DNA from: Echinometra lucunter | Lineage: Eukaryota; Echinodermata; Echinoidea; Camarodonta; Echinometridae | DNA length: 64,000 bases | Assembly: GCA_029962745.1 (NCBI GenBank) | Contig: CM057161.1 | Coordinates: 13,089,449 to 13,153,448, forward strand | Direction: 5' to 3' | Shown here: one piece after another, positions 1-12,100 of the stretch | Numbering within the stretch: position 1 is the stretch's first letter | How the letters are laid out: the number at the start of each line of letters is the position of its first letter | Translations under genes and position numbers: made by a program | The notes under the pieces: generated by a model | Told to the model about the DNA's origin: nothing | The model's input: only the letters and a program-made list of their open reading frames with translations | Databases searched by the model: none

Positions 1-50
1 TGTGTTAATTATCACTCCTTCAGAGAGATACATTGCTCTTCTTGGCAGTG

Positions 51-370
51 TCTTGGGGTGATATTGGATCGTCAAACCAGTGCTTCACACTACCCCAAGG
101 TGGCTGGCCAACATTGTATTCATGAGTCCTTCATATATGTTGAGAAAAAAAGGGGGAGGGGAGTGAACTTCACTTTTGAGCATTTTTGTGTTCTGGGCAT
201 CTGTGAATGTTCTGGGGTGATATTGGATCATCATACCAGTGCTTCATACTGCTCCCCCCCCCCCAAGGTGGCCATTCATGAGTCCCTCATGTAAATTTTG
301 TGATGGGGGAGGGGAGGGGGAAATGAACCTGGATTTCGGGCATCTTTGTGTTCTGGGCACTTGTGAGTAT
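51..370 (+). repeat. Two-copy tandem repeat, about 159-base unit
   Basis: The unit starting ggggtgatattggatc recurs at about 55 and 214, each copy running to ctgggca(c/t)ctgtga-like sequence. The copies differ in G-run and C-run lengths. No coding potential was recognised. Confidence 0.75.
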
Positions 371-747
371 TTATCCCATAATATAAAGTTTGCAATGCAT
401 TTTTATAAATACTTGTTGAAAAATCGGTCAAAGGTGTTATGGCCTTGTTAGAACCAAGATGGCTTGATCGATGAAAATCCTATTCATATAGACAGAATAT
501 CTATGATCATAGAGATTCTGTTCTACAGTGCTGATAGAATTTTTATTGTCAACACCAGGTGCTCTGGGCTCTATTTCCTATAAGATACAGGGTTAGGATG
601 AGTTGGGAACAGGGCTGCAACTGGGTCTTTGAGTAGGTTTTAGGGTTAGGGTTAGGTGTAATGTTTGGTCTAGGATTGAAGTTTAGTTGGTGTGAAATAC
701 TAACCCATAGTGCAATTGTTGCCTGAGCATATCCTGTATACAAACCT

Positions 748-906
748 GGGCCCTGTTACATAAAACTTACTGTTGATGGTAACTTTGCCATCAGTGGTAA
801 CTTCCATGGAAACCTTGAATTTGATTGGCTGTTGAACAAGGTTACCATGGTAGTTGCAATTGATGGCAGAGTTACCATTAATGGTAAGTTTTATACAATG
901 GGGCCC
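748..906. mobile_element. Foldback MITE, GGGCCC-ended family
   Basis: Terminal inverted repeats of about 35 bases run from gggccctgttacataaaact to the complementary agttttatacaatggggccc. Internally it carries a tttgattggctg motif shared with related copies near 6.8, 9.2 and 50.9 kb. Confidence 0.7.
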
Positions 907-1059
907 TGTGTACTGCATGAAGTATACACAACAAATGTCTTTGTACCTTTGCAACAAACCCTAATTTACAATTAAGGAAGTGGAAATACAATCAGTATGA
1001 ATCTATTAGCTCTTCTGTGAGAAGTTGACAAAGTTATGGCCTTGATCTCATTCCAAATT

Positions 1060-1960
1060 GTGTTACAGTCTCATAGACCTCCTGCAATGAACAGGATGCT
1101 AGTATGCTTAGGCAACACACAGAGCATGAGGAGAAAGTAAATTAAACTCTCTGTTTGTGTATAATAGGAGGGGAGGGGATCAGTTTATATGAGGTATCAG
1201 ATTTCTCTCACCTAGATGTTTTGTTTAACCTGCAATGAGGCAAAGATCAAGCAATGGTGGTGATTTCTTTGAACTGTTACACAGAGTACAGAGGGAAAGT
1301 AGATTTCCATTTGTTTGTGATAGTACCATTTAGAGGGGCTCAGGGCAAGGGCCACACACAAGATTTGTCAGGTTGCCACCACCTGAAAGTATCTGTCTAG
1401 TCATGTATAAGGATAGGTTAAGTAATGGCTCTTCTGTGGATTGTCCATGAATTCTTAAATAGAGTACAAAGAGAAAGTAGGGGGAAGAGAAGGAGGTAAA
1501 CTTAATGATGTATCAGATTTCTGCCACCTTGATCTCCGAACCACCATCATTTCTGAGAGCTGAGCAACGGTAACGATGACTATGCATTCTTGTAAAGAAC
1601 ACAAAAAGAGAGTAGGCTTCCATTTGTTCATGAGCGAATGGAAATTCAGAAAATCCTTCTTTCATGCATAAAAGCGGGATGAAATTGGAGGCATGAGACA
1701 ATGGAAAGACACATGACATTCATCATAATAGGAAGAAATAGAGGTTGGGGGTGATTGCCAGGACATTTTTTGCTGATTCTCATATAGAACATGCAGGGAA
1801 AGTAGATTTCCATTTGCTCATAATAGTTGGAGTGAATGAGGGGAGGGATAAGGGCCGGTCACTCCATGTATCATGTTCCCGCCTCCTAGATCTCCAACCT
1901 GCAATCATTTATGAGAATCAAGCGGAGGATAGTGACGGTGATTGTCCGGTAATTCTCACA
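1060..1960 (+). repeat. Degenerate tandem repeat, unit about 170-190 bases
   Basis: Motifs such as (g/a)aaagtagatttccattt, gtatcagatttct(c/g) and cctgcaat recur in order about five times. Copies are strongly diverged. It lies in a KIDINS220 intron. Confidence 0.6.
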
Positions 1961-2044
1961 TTTCCCTGTCAGGCTCTATATCCTCCCAAGACACAATTGG
2001 AATTTATCCCATTTTCCATCCTGATGAGGAATTCTGAGTGAATC

Positions 2045-3987
2045 TCACCAAACGACGGAAAGATTTTGTCCTGATTGGTTTCCTTGAGTCTCGACATTCA
2101 TGAAATTTCAGATTTCTGTGGTGGTATAGAATTGAGGTCATTTCTATTGATTCGTAAAGGAAATGGTCAGCAATATCCTGCTTGGATATTTTCCAAACTT
2201 TGGGGGAAATGAAAGAGGTGGATACGTGCATTACATTTAATGTTCAATTAATGAAAAATCTCGCTGGACAGTAACAAGAAAAGTATGTTAACATGTCCTT
2301 TATTCAAAAGAGAAATTAGCATCTTCTCCGGTATCTGTGATTTCTGCCTGGTGGTGGCAAGAATTGCTAGAATTAATTAGGAGTTGCAATGTATGAAAAT
2401 TGCTTTACTCTGTCTCGGTTATCTTGCCAACAATTAGTTTGAATTGATTTTTTAATAAATTATTTTATGCTGCATTACATCTAGCTGGCAAATCCGCCAG
2501 GTTTGTTGTATCCTTTATAAGTAAAGAAAAAAAAAAATTCATTCACCTTGAGAGAGAGAAAAATGTTCTTGTTGAACAAAATTGTAATACATGTAGGTAT
2601 TGATATCTCTGTTCTCTGCCTTTGTACTCTCTGTTTACCTAAATACCTGTGCTGCACATTAGAGTGTGTGGAAAGATCCAAAAGTAGGTTAACAAGATGA
2701 AAACCCTTGGAATCACCAAGGTGAAAAGGCATCGATAGGCATTTTAAAAGCGACACTTATCTTTTGACGGTCGATGCGAGAAACCGAAACCCGCGATACC
2801 TTCCCGTCGCATCTCACAAAGCATGTGGCGATGTGAAAGGGTCAGAGAGCCGAGGGAAAACTTAATTTGGATGCAAAGAGCGGTATTGAGTTCACCATGC
2901 TGAATCTCGGCGAGCCAGGCCCATATGCTGGTCGCACGTGAAGATGCATTAGCGGCCCTCTAAATTATCACTTAATGCCTGTTTAGCCCTGCTGATGTAT
3001 GCTTATTAACTTAGTAGCAGTGTCTGTTCCGTACCGCTGCATAATTCAATGCAGGGCGTGTATGGCAGTGAAGGATATTCAGTGTCATACATTTACAGAC
3101 TAACATCCACTTGAAATGATTTTGGTTTCTTCTTGTAAGACCTAAGGTTTATTTCCCATAGCTTCTCTTTCATTGTATTCAAATGATATAGTTTCCTTTT
3201 AATCAAGTTCTTAAGAAGATGGGTTGAGAAATGAGTTTTGCACAGTTGAACATACATTTACACGCTCAGCCACACTTTAATTGGAAGGTACTAAAGTCAC
3301 TGTAGTTTCTTCGGTTGTTGTAGGTGAATACGTTTGCAGTGGGAACAGGCCTATTGTAAATGTCAACCATGCACTTTAGTATCGGCTTCAGTTTAAAGAG
3401 GGGTCAGTTCATGCAAATAATAAAAGACTCGACACGGGTGATGTATCTCTATCATATATCAGTACTTAGACATCCCCATCTCTTACTCATCATGGCAAGA
3501 CAACAAGCATCAGCTTGTAAACAAATCCTGCTAAAGGATCCTTAGCTTGAGGGTAGTCTTAAAGTAAGAAACAACACAAACAGACAAAATGTGGTAAGCC
3601 ATGAATTTCTTAACCAATGAAAGAAATTTTTGTATACAGATACACTCATTTCATATCTTATGCAGATAACTGGGAGCATTTCATTTGCTCTCGGCCATTC
3701 AGATGCAAGGATTTCAGTAGCTTATAACAATTGTCAGTGAAAAATCACTGACAAGACTCTCCATGAAGCGCTCACCTGGAGTTAACTTGTTTATTTTTGT
3801 ACTTGTTTTTTCTAAGAGATTTTGTGGTCTGGTAGGTAGGTCTCCAATTGTGATCTACAAAATAGGGGTTCTAATCTTTGGTGCAGCACTAATGTCCTTT
3901 GGCGAGACATTAATTTGCATTTGCCACTCTCAATCCAGGTGTAGTAAATGGGTACCCAGTAGGAACTAGTAGGAAATAATCTGTTAA
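2045..3987. other. KIDINS220 intron, mostly unique sequence
   Basis: No exon, RNA gene or clear repeat was recognised apart from short runs of A. Bases 2765-3090 look less repetitive and more GC-balanced than their surroundings. Confidence 0.5.
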
Positions 3988-4395
3988 CCCATTCGTGACA
4001 GGAATTATTTAAAGCGTAATTTGATCAGCTTTTATTCTTCAAATTGGCAACACTAACATTTTTATTTTATTGCTACATTTTTCTTATAAAACATCATGTA
4101 TCTGAAATGAATACAAATTGACAGAAATTATGATGAGAAGTCAAAAAGTTGCCAATTTGCCAGGAAAAACAGTGATTTTAAACTTTCTATCACATTGCCA
4201 ATTTACGGATTTTAATGCTTGTTTTCCTTTAAAAAATTTTCAGCATCAAACAACGAAAATTGATGCAACCAAAATGGGCACAGTTTGTGTAGAATTTTTT
4301 GCTCTTTCTGCTCATGTATTTGGTATGATTTTTAGGGCTTTGCATCAAAAGATATTAGGCCAAACCACAAAATGTAGACCTCTGTCACAAATGGG
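3988..4395. mobile_element. TTAA-flanked MITE, copy 1
   Basis: A 408-base element bounded by TTAA on both sides, with ends CCCATTCGTGACAG and the complementary CTGTCACAAATGGG. TTAA targets and CC-starting ends are typical of piggyBac-type transposons; the assignment is inferred. TTGCCAATTT motifs recur inside in both orientations. Confidence 0.8.
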
Positions 4396-4574
4396 TTAAC
4401 ATGCTTGAGCACAGTAATGACCGTGTGCCCCAAGCTATCCAGAGTCCTCCAGGAGTGCATTTAGATGTTAGATCATGGTGTGATATGCACAATGAAATAT
4501 GATCTCATTCACATCTCTGCCCGGACACGTTTTTACATTAATGTTAACTTTGATATGTTTGGTTCTATTTTCAG

Positions 4575-4673
4575 AATTCCTGGACAGCCCTATTAGTATC
4601 AGCAAGAGGAGGTTACATCGATGTGGTTCGCATGCTGCTAGAGAGACATCCTAATATCAACGCTGTAGATAAG
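4575..4673 (+). CDS. KIDINS220: KIDINS220 exon: ankyrin repeat (first in window)
   Basis: A 99-base exon, phase 0 at both ends, with acceptor ttttcag and donor gttagt. It encodes one 33-residue ankyrin repeat starting [14 protein letters not shown] and ending NINAVDK. It corresponds to a central repeat of the vertebrate protein, so earlier ankyrin exons must lie upstream; none was found in bases 1-4574. Confidence 0.9.
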
Positions 4674-7600
4674 GTTAGTATCCAGAAAGATACATATACA
4701 GGCGTGTGAGCCATGGGGGGCAATACCCCCTCCCCCCTCCCCCTCGTTCCCCTTGATTTTCATACATTGCCTCTTGACTAAAACAATCTATTTGCTCTAC
4801 CCATGTTGGACACATCCCAATATTGATTGTCTTCCATAGTTTTGCTCGTTTTATTGCTTTACTCTGATGAAGATGGAGTTTCAAATGGCAACCAAAAATT
4901 TACAGTGACTCCCTCCCCCCCCCCAAAAAAAAGAATTAAAAAATAATGATTTCATTCATATTTCTAGTATGCCCCTCTTCCCCCATGTTGTTGAAATAGA
5001 CTGAGTACTAGATTATGCAAAGTTGTTGATTAAAAGTTTCCCTTGACAACTAAAAAGGTTGCCAGAAGCTTGTCTGACGTAGCATCAATGAATGTATGCA
5101 AACTGCACTCCAAAATTCAGATACTAATGCGTGTAACGGGTGAATTTGAATACGTTTAGTAAACCAGTCTATTCCACTGAACTAGATTCCCTTCACATAT
5201 ATGCCCCTAGCATACCATACATACATGTACTGTATGCTCTGAATCATGATGCAGTAGGGTTGCATTTTGAGCCCTGACAAATGATTGTGATGCTATTCTT
5301 GTTATTGATTTCATTCCATATTTAGGCCCATTCTGTGTTTTGAATCACAGATTATAATTGTATTAAATCATGTGTGATTAACCCTTTCGTGACAGAGGAT
5401 CTACATTTTGTGGTTTTTGCCCAATGACCTAAAGGAAAATAAGCACTAAGATCCTTAAATTGGCAATGCAACAGAAAGTTGAAATCGATGTTTTCCATGC
5501 AAATTGGCAACATACTTTTCATCAATTTATATTCATTTGAGATACATGAATTTTCATAAGGAAAATTTTCATAAGGAAAATATAGCAATAAATGAAAAGT
5601 ACTGGTATTGCCAATTTAAAGAAGAAAAGCTGATGAAATCAAGCTCTAAATCCTGTCCTGAATGGGTTAACATGTAGGATTTGATCTATTGGACACTAGT
5701 ATTATCTTGGTGATATGTGAGTCATTCCTCAAGTAATGGATTAGGCTTTCTTCCTTGTATTCGCATCAATATGTATTGATCAAAAGGGCATCCTGAAGAA
5801 GAGTATTAGAACACCCTGCCATTTCTGTGTTCTTGTTCATTGCACTTTGTTTGGATAGCATGTAGTAATGGTGACAGTGGTTTACCAAGCATGTTTTTTC
5901 CGCAGTTTTGTTTGACATGGACTTGATCAAGTTTCTTATAATAGCTTGCAACAAGAAAAGGGTTAGAGGTCCATTTCCTTCCTTGTTTAGAAGTTAGTGT
6001 TCAAACTTGCTTTCTCTTCACCAGGCCTTGATAGATCCCAACTTTGTCTTTTAAATAAAACCCCATATAAGCATTCAACAGCTTCGGTCATGCCTCGAGC
6101 ACCCTTGTATGAGCAATCAAGAACTGAATTAAGCAACTGTATGCCGTACATCTCGTCTCACTGGACACCATCATACGTCCTGCACATATGAAGGTTCATT
6201 CGAATGTCAAGTCAGCCCTTGTTTGTTCATGCAAGTCACACTGGCTTGTCGGCGATCTTCAGCGATGCCTTTGGCTAGCTGAGTGTGTAAACAAATACTG
6301 AATTAAGCTGCGAGTTTCAGGGGCGTGGGCTAACCTTGGCGAGCTGAAGACCAGGGAATTTGAGTGAACGAACTTTGAAGTGTGTTTCTTTCTGCATAGC
6401 ATAGGCTTTCTTGACTTTTGTAAGCTCAGTGGTGGGGATATTGCTGGAGTGCTTTCCAAGGAAATAGAGATGGCAGAAACAGGTGTAGGAATATCAAAAG
6501 GTTTTTTTAGGCAATAGGACAAGGATTTGTTGCACATCTTGTACAGTTTCTTTTGTTATGTGTCTCTTTATATCTGCACATACCTGTACAATATATTTGA
6601 TCAAATCTGTCAAAGGATATCAATCATGTTACAGAAAAATTACATTGTGATGTTAGGAAAGAAACAGTTTAGAAAAGATACAACTCTTTTGAATCAAGTT
6701 TAGGCTATGTTATCTGGTTTCCTTTATGACAACTTCACTCGTCTTCCTATTTTAACCCATTGCTTATGCACATCTAGGCCCTGTTTCATAAAACTTATCA
6801 ATAACATGTTGCAATAACTGTTGTAAGCTACTGAAATCCTTGCATCTGATTGGCTGAGAGCAAATTTGTTATAGAAATGTGGCAGTTGTTACCGATAACA
6901 AGTTTTATGAAACAGGGCCCAGGTCTCTCCCCCCCCCTCTCTCTCTCTCTCCCCCAGTTTCTTTACTTTCCTTAGACTGTTTACTAGGGGAAAACATAGG
7001 AACCTCCCACCCCACTATTCCTCAACCCCTTGTTTTCTCAAGGAGAACCCCCACACCTCCCCACACCTCCCCACACCTCCCCACACCATCTCCCTCATCC
7101 AATCTGTGCTCTTAATTGCGCCCATTCCTACCTCTTGTCATCACACCGGTGTCCATTTCACGGTAGAGGAAAGGTTTGATGACCCCGGCCCTTTTAACTC
7201 CAGCCCATCTCTGAAGAGCTTGAGAGATGATGAGTATTGTTTTGATGGATGGTGCGCCATGGCAACCTGGGTGATATATGCAGAGGAAATCCTGTTTGTC
7301 AAGACAGTAGTTGTCAAGATTGTCTTGCTGAGATGGATAGGGAGATGGTTTATGCTCAGGCTATTCCTATTTGTTTGTTTTGGGGGTGGGATTTACAAGT
7401 AATATATAATTGCTGTGCATAAAGTCAGCATTTCCTCTCACTCTGATGTATTAAGTGCAATCATAGCAAATCTTCCCATTTTATCTACACAAATCTATTC
7501 TATATCAGGGGCAGCTATTTTTATACTATGTGACACAGGTCATGATTGGTAAAATCAATATTTTTTAATAAAAACTTCTAGCATTGCTGTCTGTATACAT

Positions 7601-9102
7601 CTCCCTGATTTGACAATGAATATTCATTTTTAAAAAAAAGCTATTCATTCTCTTAAAAATGGTATGTCACTGATTCATGAGCAGAGCAAAAGTTGTAAGG
7701 TCTAATAATAGTTGTCAGTGGGTGGGTCATCATTGGCTCGAGCTTGAAGAAATAAGCCCACTATTTTGGGATCTTGGGTATTAGCCCGAACTCAGCTGAA
7801 GCGTGCAATCGTGTCTTCATCAGCTCGAGCTCCATACATTGTAATCTAGCTGGAGCTATAACCCGATGTTATAACCCGAAGTTAGAGCACGTGCAAGATG
7901 GCATTGATATGCCAGCTCTTGAAGCTTGAGCTGATAAAGACTCTTTCAGAAAAACAGCCCGCTATTTTGCAAATTAACAGGCTATTCTGCAAATAAGTCC
8001 AAGATTTGGGTGGCTTACTTTTCAAGCGAAATAGCAGGCTAATCCCGTCTTCATCCAGGAATAACTTTGCTATTTGCTGGTCAGGCTAGTTCATGGGATC
8101 AGGAATAGCGGGCTGTTCTTCAAACTGGAGCTGATGGAGACCCACCTATTGTATCTTGTGTGTGTTCGGCCTTGACATTGAATCAAAAGTTCACATGGTT
8201 CTATTGCCCTTTGCTACTAGTATTAAAGTTTGAGTTCATCTAATCCATGCCGTCGTATCATTGTTGTTGTCTTGCAGGATGGGTTGACAAGTTTGTGCTG
8301 CGCTGCCATGGAAGGTCACACGGAGGTCACTGAACTTTTGCTGAATTCGGGAGCCTACGTCAATATACAAGATAAGGTGAGCATCTACATGTATCTATGT
8401 GAAGAAGGGTATAGATGATTGGTTTGCAATCAATTATGCTTTGTTTTCTTGGCAAAACATTTTTACTGCTAATGCCAAAGATGTAGTTTGCTTTGCTTCA
8501 AAAGCATTACTTTCCATTACCTCAGCCAGTATTATTCTCTCTATTAACTGTAGAAAGGAGAAAAAGCTTTAAAAGAAATGAATAAATTGCTGTCGTGGAG
8601 GTTGGATATAGAAATCTGTGAAGGACAGGGTGACAAAAATGGTAGTAATAGTAAAGTGGGGTCAAAAATGTTAGATTTGCTACTTACCTTTTATGGACTT
8701 TGTGTATATGTTACTGGTGTTTAAAAGGGAAGATAATGCCTCATTTTGGGGGGGGGGAAGAAAAAATAATTAAATAAAATGGGGGTGGGGATCTACCAAT
8801 GTTGTATTGGAATGATAGGAAGCATATTTTTGGTCGGACTTTTTTATGTATGAAAAAAACAAAACTGTTCCCATGCTTGAATAATGATAGAAAGTACAGG
8901 TAGAAGGATAAGATTGGGAAATGGCTCCTTGTGTTTGAGACCTACATTTGAATGTGATTAAAGGTTTTGGGATTGAGAAGATGTCACGGAGGATAGAGTG
9001 AATGAAGCAATTTCTCAGATTTCATCAAAGCTGCCTGCGTGTCAGATGTAATTGTAGAGCTTAGTGAATGGGAAGGTAGATTGGATCAGAGACTGGTGAA
9101 GT

Positions 9103-9143
<41 letters not shown>

Positions 9144-12100
9144 GATTGGTGGAGCATAGAAGAACGTGAAAATTTAACAGTACTTGGCCCCGTTTCATAA
9201 AACAATAACAAGTTGCAATAACTGTTATAAGCTACCGAAGTCCTTGCATCTGATAGGCTGAGAGCAAATTTGTCATAGAAATGCGGCAGTTGTTACTGAT
9301 AGCAAGGCTTATAAAATGTGGCAATGAGAGAGAGAGAGAGAGAGAGAGAGACTGAAAGAGAGAGACTGAAAGAGGGTGAGTGAGAGGGGAATGCAGGAGG
9401 GGGGGGGGGCTGGCACTACATATTAAGCAGAAGGAGATACCAAGGTAAGCTAATGGACATAAGAAGTTCAAATGAGCAAGAATTGTAGAAATAACAGCTA
9501 CTTTTCCACTTCCCTTTGCATTTGATGCGAGATAAAACAACTCATAAATGAAGAATGCATGTAGCAGTCATTTACATGAAGATGAATTAAAGACTCTCGT
9601 AAAACATTTGTCATTATAGGCTAAAAACGAACATGCAATTTACTACAGTACCACATGTGAACCTCCCACCCCCATCTTTAGGATCTAAGATGGAGCGTAG
9701 GGCCCCTTCTCTGTGGGTGTTTGCCCTGCTTGAATGCGTGATAAACTATCAGAAATCAGACACCGCCGGGCATGCTCTAGTCTTAAACATCAGAGGCTAT
9801 AGGAGGCAATAGGATGGAGGCACCCGATATGCTACCAGCTATTAAAGAGAAGCGTCTCGTTTCATCGCGCCTTCTCAGACCTCAAGTGCTCTGCAAATTC
9901 AGCAGCTAGAAAATCCTAGCTGGGACTCAGAGAGCCCATCCAGATGGAGAAAGGGGCTCCACTCGAAGCGCACCAATTGTGGCTACTATTTGGAGGATGG
10001 ACAGACGTTTAAGGGTTGTATTTCGCTTCTACGTGCCGTGTTTGTGACTACCCCCTCGTGGTTTATGAAAAATTTGTGGATTCCCTCTTGGATGACCCGG
10101 TTTCTGACAAATATTGGCTTGTGTGTTTTTCATAGGAATAGACGGTTATTTCTGGAATGTTCATAAGTTTATTTCATTTATTCCTCAAGAGAAAGGCTAT
10201 GCAGTTGCCAGAAATTTGAGCTTGTCGTTATGTATCATGATGTAGCCTTGATGTCCTTTCCAAAGGGTTAGAAATGATTGTTTGAATTGATTTTCATCCC
10301 GAATTGTTTGTCCAAAATTGTCTTATTTCTCTTCAGTGTAATACAAGTTTAAATTTTCTGAGGTTTCTGGAAATGAGAGAGAGAGAGGGGGAGGGGGGAG
10401 GGGCAGCAGGGCTTCCCATCCAATTTGAAAAGAGCCATTCTTTCACAAGGTGCATTGTACATAAACATGTATTGACCCAACTGCAATGTGAGATGCATGT
10501 AATGTATGGAAATATTGAATCCAGCACCACACTGCCTGTGAATCTTGGCTGGGGATTTCCTGTCTCTTGCAGTGCTCTTGAAGTGAGTAGGCACATAATC
10601 CCTGATTAGTTTTAGGATTAATTTATACACATTGCGAGATTAACAATTAAAGTGAAAGACTTCAACAAAGATCTTACACCATAATGTGGCAGAGAGCAAG
10701 AAGAATACCAGACCAACGTAAAAGGATCTGAGTTAAAGCCTTTTCAACAAGCAATATAGTGTTTACCTAGAACAAGAAAGGCATTAATTCTTTAAACAAC
10801 AATATGATTTGTTGCCCGTTTGGGGGCTCTTGACAGCTAATGTACAGTAGCAACATTTTCTATTCCAAGAAATTACTGCCGGAGAGACCCTTTGAATAAT
10901 TCATGGTGGTACTCGAGACATCTGATTACCCTATAAATTTGTTTCATGTTTCAAAAGTCGCCCTCTGTCATCCACTTTAAAAGAAGCTCTACGGTCGTAT
11001 TAGGTTCCATAAATTGTGGACAGAGAGTGCTTGAAAATCCGACCGCTAGTTAACTTACAGGAGACGTTACCCTTTCTTTGCTTCCTAATAATCTCATTGA
11101 TGCAATGCATTTGCAAGTGGGCGACAAATTCCGTCATTAAGTACTTATTACGAAGAATAATGGAATTATTTGTGCAGAAACATAATCCGTAAATTGGTTT
11201 TTGCAACATCCGACACTTAAAGAAAGTCAGTGAACCTCACCACCTCACCAGGAATAACCGGACATAAAAGCAGAATTAAAAATTGTGTAAGATGTATACA
11301 AGTATTTTTTTCAAGCCCTCTTAGACTGAAATGACGTAGTTATGGGAAGAGTTTCAAATACTGGTATGGACTTCATATTGAGAAGAGCAAGGCTGAAAAA
11401 CTTTTAAATGATCTGAAATTTGGGGTTTTCGAATTAAACTTATATTCTTTGCAAATATACACTTCAGAGGCAATATTGTTTGGTATTGTTTCTCTGTAGG
11501 GTTCATGACAAGAGCAAAAAATTGTCAGGTAAAATAAAACACATTGCTTTATTCATAGGAATTATAGAATTCATTAGTGAATAGGTTATTGTGATTTGGT
11601 TTGGGGAAAGTGAACTGCTCGACCCACCTACATGTATATGCATTTTGCTCTCAGATTTATCCTGTGTTTTTCTTCATCTTGAGATTGAAGGATAACTCCA
11701 TCACTCACACTGGTCATAGCCCGTAGGAAGCTTTCTCTCAATGTCAACTGATTGACCTTTTAGAGATGTTTGATTGTGCCTCCTTTGCGATTCCTCTCGC
11801 CAAACGTTCCGTAAAGCGTTTCATACCATTGCCTCAGCCTCTTGAGAAGCAAACATCTGCAAGGGAAAGAGGAGGAAACCCGCATCACTTAGCTTCTTCC
11901 AAACTCCTCCCGTCTCCTCTTTCGACTTGGTGTTCTGTTGAGATCGAAGCAAGAGATGTGGAACGGGCAGTTGTCTGTGTCCATACTAGATTTTAATCTT
12001 AGGACAGCAAGACGATCTTCCTCCTTCTCTGTCACACTCTCCTTGGTCTTCAGTTGAGATTCAAGCTAGAGATGTAGAATAGGAAGTTTTCTGTGTTCAT

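Noticed and set aside
1..4574. N-terminal ankyrin exons of KIDINS220 within the window
   Set aside because: No 99-base ankyrin-like open segment with splice borders was found; the upstream repeats probably lie left of base 1.
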